From contig NZ_VEED01000018.1 in the NCBI RefSeq assembly GCF_007678255.1, positions 1 to 64,000 of the forward strand: a stretch of DNA of 64,000 bases. The letters are read 5' to 3'. Positions within the stretch are counted from its first letter, which is position 1. Every line of letters starts with the position of its first letter. The stretch is from Bacillus sp. X1(2014) (GTDB taxonomy: Bacteria > Bacillota > Bacilli > Bacillales_B > DSM-18226). Positions 40,241 through 49,300 of the stretch are shown one piece after another. The position numbers and the translations under genes were made by a program. The notes beneath the pieces are model-generated. The model saw only the letters and a list, made by a program, of their open reading frames with translations, was not told the origin of the DNA and ran no database searches.

Positions 40241-41337
40241 TGGCTTACCCTCCGACGAAACTTTTCATATATCCAGCTATAGATCCATAAAAAGGGAGGA
40301 GCTACGAATGCCAATTGCAGCCCTCCATTGACAACCCATTGCTGCCACTTTTCCGATTCCATCCAAGTAGGATCACGCCAAAAGATCAATCCAATAATGA
40401 TTAATAATAAAATAATGACGTGCTGGCTATGATCCTGTTTTCCAAGCAATTGACTAGAACAAAAGGCCGCAAGGAATATGCAAGGCATCCAGGCCGTGGA
40501 AACAACTATCAGATATACAGCCAATAAAACCATGTCAAAACGCTCCAAAAAACGAAACTCAATTAGTTTAAGTAAATTCAATACGGGCTGATTAAATTCG
40601 GTAATCCCATCGGGGCTAAAGTAGACAAAGCAGACAATTGTTACAAATACATAAAACAACATCGTTAAGGTGTTCGCAATCGTGATTCCGAGAACCGCAT
40701 GCTGCTTTTTTTGTAAAAAGGGGTACAAGAAGAAAGCGACTTCAAATCCCAAAAAGGAAAAAATAGTGGTCGGCACAGCGGATAATACTGGTCCCCACCC
40801 TTCTTTAAGCACCGGAAGAAGGTGCAGCCAATTTCCATCCCCTAGCGGGACCAAGAAAAACAATGGAATCCACATTACCATGTAAAAAGACAATTCGGAG
40901 TATCTGCCTAAAACGCGAACCCCGTTACGGGCTACAATTATAGTAGGTATCGAGAATAACAATAAAATAATATAATTAGGGGTTTTAGGCAGGAACCATG
41001 CCTTAATATATAAACTGCCGTTCACAAAAATGGCCCATGCGTAAAAAGCAAAGTACACCATGTAAACAATGACGGCTGCTTTTCCCACAATTTTTCCGAA
41101 TAATCGGATAAGAATTTCGATAAGGGTTTCATCAGGATATTTTTCGCACGTTTTAACCAAAAAAATGCTGGCAGCGGCAGAGAAAAACCAGCCAATCAGG
41201 ATCGCGATCCAGCCGTCGGTTCCAGCTTTTTCCGCAAGTATGCGCGGGAGAGATAGGACGCCTGTCCCGACCTGTGTTCCATTTATCAAAAAAATATACT
41301 GCATGAGAGTGATTTCATTATAGGCATATTTCTTCAT
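40237..41337 (-). CDS. gerB: Spore germination permease-like protein, GerB family
   Basis: 366 residues with about ten membrane helices of the amino acid permease (APC) type: ITLMQYIFLINGTQVGTGVL at the N-terminus, the unwound-helix GTGVLSLP motif, and RNGVRVLGRYSELSFYM. This is the B subunit, which binds the germinant in Ger receptors. It lies four bases after the A-subunit gene and overlaps gerC, so the operon order is A-B-C. Confidence 0.92.
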   Translation of the reverse strand: MKKYAYNEITLMQYIFLINGTQVGTGVLSLPRILAEKAGTDGWIAILIGWFFSAAASIFLVKTCEKYPDETLIEILIRLFGKIVGKAAVIVYMVYFAFYAWAIFVNGSLYIKAWFLPKTPNYIILLLFSIPTIIVARNGVRVLGRYSELSFYMVMWIPLFFLVPLGDGNWLHLLPVLKEGWGPVLSAVPTTIFSFLGFEVAFFLYPFLQKKQHAVLGITIANTLTMLFYVFVTIVCFVYFSPDGITEFNQPVLNLLKLIEFRFLERFDMVLLAVYLIVVSTAWMPCIFLAAFCSSQLLGKQDHSQHVIILLLIIIGLIFWRDPTWMESEKWQQWVVNGGLQLAFVAPPFLWIYSWIYEKFRRRVSQ

Positions 41338-41341
41338 CGTT

Positions 41342-42889
41342 TCACCTTTTCGTGCGATTTCGCCCTTGTCGAATAGTTGGAATAGCTCCTGTGCCTTTAG
41401 GGCGGCTTTTCATTGCCCATAAAGGAAAGCGCAGAAACGCATCCTTCATATCGGCAAATCGGAAAGGAGCCAAAGGAGTTCCATAAGGTGTCCCTAATGA
41501 TTCAAGACTCGTCAGGTGGCCGACAATAGTCATCCATCCGATCACAATCCCGACAATTCCAAACATGGCAGCGGATAACATCAGCGGAAATCTTAATAGT
41601 CTGATGGAAGAACTCATATCATAATTAGGGATATTATAAGAAGCGATGGCTGTAACAGCCACGATGATAATCATAATGTTGCTGACAATTCCTACCTGAA
41701 CAGCCGCCTGACCAATGATAATTCCGCCTACAATGCCAATGGTCTGACCGATTGGAGTCGGCAGCCTTAATGCCGCTTCCCTCATCAATTCAAGGATCAT
41801 TTCCATAATCACAGCCTCCATCACAGGTTGGAAAGGAACTTGTATCCTTGATTCAGCAATCGTAAGCAAAAGCTCCATCGGGATGACCTCAAAATTATAA
41901 GAAATAAAGGCAACGTAGATGGCAGGCAAAAATAAGGCAATCATAAAGGCTATAAAACGCATGACTCGGATAAAGGAAGAAATAAACCAACGGGTTCCGT
42001 AATCATCCACATTCTGAAAAAAGGACATAAAGTTTGCCGGAGCAATCAATGCGTTTGGAGAATGATCCATAATTATCACAAATCTTCCCTGAAGAATATG
42101 GGATACAGCTGTATCAGGTCTTTCCGTCAACATCATTTGCGGAAACGGTGAATAGGGATTATCTTCAATGAACTCGATAAGTTCGCCGGTATTAATGACC
42201 GCGTCTACTGTAATATTTTGAATCCGCGTTTCCAGTTCTCTTAGTACGTCTTTAGAAGCCACATCTCCCAAATATAAGAGGGAAAGCTTAGTTTTCCCTC
42301 GAATACCGACTGTCATCTCTTTTAAGATTAATTCCTGATGGGGAATATACCTGCGGATTAGGGCAATATTTTGACTCCCTGTTTCCACAAATCCTTGATT
42401 AGCACCTTTTAGAGAAATTTCATTTTGAGGAATAGTAAGCTGTCTTTGCGGCCCCCCTTTTGTATCCAATTGATACCCAGTGATTTGCCCATTTAACAAT
42501 AAAACGCTATCTCCTTCTAAAATCGCCTTTTCGATCTGCCCCCACGTATAGACCATTTCGATCTTTCCTATTGTGACTGGCAGTTCCTTATTAGGATCGA
42601 AGGAGCTATGCATCAATGGCTTTAGAACATAATTATGGATTGCATCTTTATCCGTCAAACCGGACAAGTACACCAAAGCGGCCTCCATTTTACTCGGACC
42701 GATGGGAAAGCGACGAATCACTAAATCCGGTGCTTGAGAAAAAAGCAGTTGGAGATTCTCTGTACTTTGGGATAAATCAGAGTCCAGGACATCATCTTCC
42801 ATATTTTTTTTCTGAAGCTTAGAATTATTGCTTGTTTGATGGAACCGAGAAGAGCGCTTTCCTCTTAAAAACTTCAGAAAATAAATCAT
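41342..42889 (-). CDS. gerA: Spore germination protein, GerA family (A subunit)
   Basis: About 515 residues. The hydrophilic N-terminal half includes VYLSGLTDKDAIHNYVLKPL, EGDSVLLLNGQ and RGKTKLSLLYLGDVASKDVL. The C-terminal half has five to six helices and the conserved DNPYSPFPQMMLTERPD motif before them, with VGGIIIGQAAVQVGIVSNIM in the membrane. I favour the ATG at 42889 after AAAGGGACGGAG. GerA proteins assemble into the pentameric ion channel of germinant receptors. Confidence 0.92.
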   Translation of the reverse strand: MIYFLKFLRGKRSSRFHQTSNNSKLQKKNMEDDVLDSDLSQSTENLQLLFSQAPDLVIRRFPIGPSKMEAALVYLSGLTDKDAIHNYVLKPLMHSSFDPNKELPVTIGKIEMVYTWGQIEKAILEGDSVLLLNGQITGYQLDTKGGPQRQLTIPQNEISLKGANQGFVETGSQNIALIRRYIPHQELILKEMTVGIRGKTKLSLLYLGDVASKDVLRELETRIQNITVDAVINTGELIEFIEDNPYSPFPQMMLTERPDTAVSHILQGRFVIIMDHSPNALIAPANFMSFFQNVDDYGTRWFISSFIRVMRFIAFMIALFLPAIYVAFISYNFEVIPMELLLTIAESRIQVPFQPVMEAVIMEMILELMREAALRLPTPIGQTIGIVGGIIIGQAAVQVGIVSNIMIIIVAVTAIASYNIPNYDMSSSIRLLRFPLMLSAAMFGIVGIVIGWMTIVGHLTSLESLGTPYGTPLAPFRFADMKDAFLRFPLWAMKSRPKGTGAIPTIRQGRNRTKR

Positions 42890-43093
42890 CAACTCCGTCC
42901 CTTTCTGCAATTGTTTTAAATTATGTTTTTAGTATGTATTGTCCAAGGAAAAATATTCTAATTCTTCATCATTTAAGAACAACAGGTAGCAGTTAACAAG
43001 TATATTATTTAGCTTTAATTTGTTCCTTTTCAAATTCTGTTAGCTCCACAACAACATCGTAAAAAATGGTCAACGTATACCTTTCCGTTTGCA

Positions 43094-43231
43094 TCATGAA
43101 GGGTTGAAAGCACCTGTATCAATAAATGGTTGACGTTCTGGACTCCACCGCCGAACATGCACGAGTGCAAATGAAAAAAGCATTATCACAAGCATGGCCC
43201 AAAAAGGCAACTGCTTGGATAATGCCGTCAT
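43094..43231 (-). CDS. Small single-helix membrane protein next to ger operon (candidate)
   Basis: A 45-codon frame, MTALSKQLPFWAMLVIMLFS, then FALVHVRRWSPERQPFIDTG. AAGGATTCA precedes the ATG. It has one clear hydrophobic helix followed by a basic tail. It lies on the same strand as the ger operon, about 200 bases upstream of gerA, but a gap without a clear promoter separates them. Some Ger operons have a small membrane D subunit with two helices; this one is shorter and I cannot confirm a relation. The rest of 42890-43320 has no other gene. Confidence 0.4.
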   Translation of the reverse strand: MTALSKQLPFWAMLVIMLFSFALVHVRRWSPERQPFIDTGAFNPS

Positions 43232-43320
43232 TGAATCCTTCCACTCCACTATTAGATCCGTTCAATTAATCCCGAGCATTTTTATTGAATAAAGGGAGGT
43301 TACCAATGTTTTTATTTTTC

Positions 43321-46300
43321 CTAAATTATCAATTCCACATGATGGTCGAGTCCGTCATCTCGTAATTCCACAAATGGTCCTGCAGCTTTTTCCTTTTCAA
43401 GAATCGGAATTTGCACACCGTCGACGGTCAACTCGCTTCCACTGCCACCAGCCCTATTCTTAACGTTAATGTGGTAAGGAGTCTTCCCAAATCGGTACGT
43501 AGCAGAGAATCCCGGCCACTCACCTGGAATACGCGGGTCAATATAAAGACGAGTTTCTCGTCGCCGAATCCCTAGGATCCACTCGATACCGGCCTGATAA
43601 AACCACCCTGATGCACCCGTATACCATGTCCATCCTGAATGTCCCTGATTCGGTTCTGCCGTATACACATCAGCGGCAATTGCGTAGGGCTCACCTGTAT
43701 ATCTTCTTACTTCTTGGTCGGTACGAGTATGCGTCATCGGATTAAGCATTGTAAACATCTCCATTGCCTTATCGCCGTTACCAAGCTGACACCAAGCGAT
43801 GATGCCCCAAATAACTCCATGTGTATATTGGGCACCATTCTCCCTGATTCCTGGTGGATAACCTTGTATATATCCAGGGCTTGGTTCAGTCTGATCGAAA
43901 GCTGGAGTCAATAGCCGAACAATAGCAAGGTCCTGCTCGACGAGTTCCCTGTCGAACGAGTTCATTGCCTGAACAGCACGATCCATTGGTGCCGCGCCTG
44001 AGATTACGGACCATGATTGAGCAATGGCGTCGATCCGGCACTCCTCATTTTGAATGGAGCCGAGCCATTGTCCTGCATCGGTAAAAGCACGTCTGTACCA
44101 CTGACCATCCCAGCCCTCATTGTTGAGAGAGTCTGTTAACTGTTTCCGCATTGTCTGGTATGACTCCACCCGTTCAGAATCCCCACGTAATCCGCAAACC
44201 TCGGCAAATCGGTTCAGCACGTCACAAATAAACCAACCGAGCCACACGCTTTCGCCTCGTCCCTTCACACCAACCTGATTCATGCCATCATTCCAATCAC
44301 CTACTCCGATTAATGGCAAACCATGCTCGCCAATCCGGCTCAATGCCCGATCGATCGCTCGCAGGCAATGCTCATATACAGTTCCCGTTTCAGAAGAACG
44401 TACGGTCGGTTCATAGCGTTCGTGTTCACCCTCAGCAAGCTGTTCACTCATTAGGAACGGTGCGACTTCGTCCAAAACCGTTCGATCACCAGTATGCTCG
44501 ATGTAACGTGAAACCACATACGGCATCCATAATAAATCATCAGAAAACGTCGTCCGGATTCCACGTTCAGTTTCTTCATGCCACCAGTGCTGCACATCTC
44601 CCTCTAAATATTGGTGGGAGGCGTGGAGCACTATTTGTGCTCTTGTTTTTTCTGGCATCGTATGAAGGAGTGCTAGCGAATCCTGCAATTGATCGCGAAA
44701 GCCAAATGCTCCTCCTGCTTGATAAAAGGCCGTTCTGGCCCATATTCGACAGGCAAGGGACTGATATAATAACCACCCGTTCAACATAAAATCGGTTTCC
44801 TTTGACGGGGTTGACACTTGAATTTGGCCTAAATGGTGGTCCCAAAAAGCAGTAATCTCCTCCATCGCTTGATCACAAGCAGTAGGTTGGCTGTATTTCT
44901 TAGTTAGCTGTAAGACGCTCTCTTTAGAATCGTCGCATCCTAATAAAATATAGACAACCTGTTCGTCCTCGGAGTTTAACGTGAGCTTAGTCTGAATCGC
45001 ACCACAAGATTCGTAATGCGTGCCTGTCCGACATGACAAACCAACACGATCCATTCCCGCTGGATGTTCCATACTTCCATTTCGTCCAATAAATTCGTTG
45101 CGGTCCGCGGTCCACGTAAGATCGTTTGAATGGTCAGGGCCCGTATCAGCACCCCGCTGCGGATACATCCCCAAAAATGCGGTGGCATCACGGAAGGTTT
45201 CTTGATATGTGTTTTTGGCGATCATGACCCGCTCAGACTCATCCCATTCCGTCACAATAAATGGTGCATTCGTCTGTCGCTGAACCCCTAAAACCCATTC
45301 GGCATAATAGGTAATAGAAATCTGCCTTTGCTCCGTAGTCTTGTTTTGCAGCTTCAACTTGATGATTTTCACCGGATCCTCTAATGGTACATATACCATC
45401 ATTTCGTGTTTAATGCCGTTTCTTTCGTGATCAAACTTTGTAAATCCTTTGCCATGCGTTATTTTATATGGTTCGTTTGAATGGTCTGCGGATGGTGCAA
45501 CTGACCAGACCTGACCACTTTCCTCATCCCTTAAATAGGCTGTTTCCGTGGGGGGATCAAGGACGGGATCATTGGACCATGGCGTTAGCTTGCATTCACG
45601 GCTGTTCTGCCACCAGGTATAACCCGTTCCCATCTCGGAAATGAGACAGCCAAAACGAGGATTGGACAGTACATTAATCCACGGCGCCGGTAAGTGGTTT
45701 CCATTTTTAATCATGAGCCGGTACTCTTTTCCATCGGGGGAAAACCCGCCCCACCCGTTGAAAAATAACCAATCTTTCGTTTCCACTTGGATGTTTTGAC
45801 CAGAAAAAACGTACTTATTTCTTGCAGAAGACACCGGATTAAGTTGGTCCGGCAACCCATTCTTCGTTTCAGACCTAAGCGGTTCATTTTCTGTTTCAAC
45901 CTTAGGCAATCGCATTTGAGTTTCTATACTAGCACCGCCTGCGCGGAACTCGACACGAGCTACGGCCATTAACAATGCTTTGTCCTCCGCAGCCAATTGA
46001 TTAGAGGCAATCACATATACTCCAGATAAACCTGCACCAAAACGGTCCACTCCATGTTCTGCCGCCTGCTGAAGTGCTTCTTGCAAGAATTGTTGATAGC
46101 CTTCCTCCGATTCGTTAAGGAGAACAAGGTCGAATAAAAGACCAAGTCTCCTTATGTATTCATGACCTGTTAACATTTTTACAACGAACGGCATTTGGCT
46201 TCGGTCTTCAATTCTGACGAGGACGATCGGTCGATCACCAGATACACCAAAACTCCATAGTCCAGACTGACCTTTTGTATTGATTGAAATATTTTCTCCA

Positions 46301-49300
46301 CGGCCCTCTTTGAGCGGAGGAGTATATAAAATATGACCTGCCAGCCTTTGAAAATCAGTTGCCTCTCGATTCGTTAAATGCAGATTACGAATTTCAATCT
46401 GTCCTCGGTTCCATGATAATTGAAACGCACGTTCCACAGCTTGACTAGGAGCAAACTTACGGACAATTTCGATTGCATCTTCCTTTGTCTCACTAACCGA
46501 AGTGACGGCCACTAATCGAATTTCCTTGCCAGGTTCAATACAGATCCGCCGTCTCATCACAAAGGCTGGATCGGCCACTGAACCAACCTTACCACGAAGG
46601 CGAGACCGGATTCCTTGGGGATTGGATAGCCGATAGCCCCGGCCAATAAAGCTAGCGCGGTCGGTTTCAAATTCTACCGATCCAAGGGTATCACCCTCCA
46701 CCATGAGTGAATGTGCCGACCAGAGTGTCTGGTCCTTTGCTTCACGAGGTCTTCGGCCAGCGATAAGGCAGCCTGATCCAGCATCGAAAGCCGTCCGAAT
46801 AAAAAGCTTGCTAAAGGCAGTATGGGCAACATCTGCGATAGGATTGGACAAAGCAAGCTCAACAAAAGTAGTAACCTCCAAAACTTTTGCTTCCTCACCG
46901 CTATTGGTTAATGTTATTCTACGCAGCTCCGCATTCCATTCCGATGAAACGCAAATCTCCATACTTGTCTTAACATCTCCATCCTCCCGCATATACGTGG
47001 CACGATCTAATTCAAATTTTACGTGTTGTTCCTGAGAATCCACTCGGCATGGTTGGTACGACGGCGACCATAATTTATCTTGGGAGATATCCCTTATATA
47101 AACATAGCTCCCCCATGGATCCATTACCGGGTCCTCGCGCCATCTGGAGAGCAATAAGCCTTTGTACTGGCTAAAACCACTGCCGGTATTCGTTACCACT
47201 GTTGTGAACGAACCATTTGAGAGAACGTTGACCTCAGGAACCTTTGTGTCAGGTGAAATATATTCTCTTACAGTTGGAACATCCTGAGCTTTTTTGGAAT
47301 ACGGCTTGTGCACACGTCCCAAGGCTGGATGCTTAATATACTTCGGCGTTTTAGGAATCCGCTCTTGTAAAAGTAATTCTGCTGAACGGATTTGTTTATT
47401 CCGATGGAATCTCTCTACCATTGTTTTTGGCAGCAATAGGTTCGCCAGGGTTAGGAAACTCATCCCTTGATGATGGGCCATAAAACTTTGAATCACCTGA
47501 TGTTGCTTACCATTAGGGAGCCGTTCTTGCGTAAAATCCATTGCTTCATAAAAGCCATATTTACCTCGACCATTTAACTGCTCTATTTTTTTCAAAGCAT
47601 CCAAAGCCTGATCCTTTGCAAATGGCAGAGCCATGATCGTTGCGTACGGTGCAGTAACTAAATCTTGTTCAAGTCCCCGTTTAAATCCGAGACCCGGAAC
47701 ACCGAAGGCCCGATACTGGTAATTCATTTGATAATCAAACGCATAATAGCCTGACTCAGAGATCCCGAATGGCACGCCTCGCTGTTGTGCATATTGAATT
47801 TGGCGATCCACAACCGCAGCATACGTCTTTTCCCACAAGGTATTTCGATAGGTCCTCATTAACAGCCATGGCATTAAAAATTCAAACATGGTTCCAGACC
47901 AGGACAAGAGGACGGGCCGTTTTCCTACTCTTGTCATCGTTCTTCCAAGTACATGCCAATGGGACACAGACACTTGACCAAGCGCAATTGCGACAAAGCT
48001 AGCAATTCTTGCCTCAGACGCCATTAAATCATATAGCACCTCATCCTGTGTATTTCGATCAGCATGGTATCCTAAGGAAAAAAGATTAGCTCTATGATCA
48101 AATAATGGCTGGAAATTGGTTTCCTCTATCAATTTTCCAATCCGTTTAAGCAACATTTGACCCCTATCGCGCCAAATAATATTTGCCTTCTTACCACTAC
48201 GTTGTCTCGAAACATCCGGTGCGATTTCTTCGGAAAAAGCAGTTTTCAGCTTTTCATCGTTGTGAAAGTGGTAAATCGGAGTTTCCTTTTTATCAAAGGA
48301 TTCTAGCCACTCGGCTAAACCTTCTTTTACCGTAATCAGACAGCCGACTAAATTTCCTGAATCAACGGTTGATATATACCTTGGCGATAATGGGTTCAGT
48401 GTCTCCGTGTCATACCAATTGTATAAATGCCCTTCCCACTTTTCCATCCGCTCAAGTGTCTCCAATGTCCGCTCCAACCGCAAAATTAATCCAGGGGTAT
48501 CAATAAACGCAAAATCCCTCGCCGCTAAAGCGCAGGTAAGATACATCCCGATATTGGTAGGAGAAGTTCGATGCGCTACCCCGTTCGGCGGTTCCATTTG
48601 CACATTGTCAGGCGGCAGCCAGTTCTCTTTTTCGGTAACAAAATCTTCATAAAAAGACCATATTTGCTGAGCCAGGTTCGTTAATTCTTCGAGCTCCTCT
48701 TCCGAAAATGCCAAACGTTCCTGTGGAGACGGTTGATCAAGCCACCTTATGACAAGTGGAGCACATATCCACATCACAGTTAATGTAAGTCCAATGATCT
48801 GCACCACTGTATTTTCATTAAATAAGGTTGCCGCCAAGAACAAAAGACAAAGAACATAACCTCCTAACATGGATTGGAGCAAAGGAGTTTCCTTCCGTTC
48901 GCTATTACGATTCACTTCATCTGTTGAGACCCATTCGAGCATCCGTTTTTTTGAAAACAATAAACGATACAACGATCTCACAATAGCATCGAGCAAAAGG
49001 ACTATTTGAAACGGCATGGTGACAATCCCTAACAAGACTTGAGCCGCCGTGTTTAAAATACTACGCAGATTCATTAAACTTGACTGAAAGGTAACAAGCT
49101 GGCGAAGAACCGGCAAGAACCATGTCGCAGTCACCAATGCGATCCAGCGTAAAGGAGATCCCGGAAGGATCGTGACTGCTAATAGAAGGGTAACAAATAG
49201 TGACGTAGACATTAGACTCCGCCGCATATTATCAATGATCTGCCACTTAGTCAGTACAGACATATCGACTGGCAGCAGTTCACCTCTTCGGTTCTTCACT

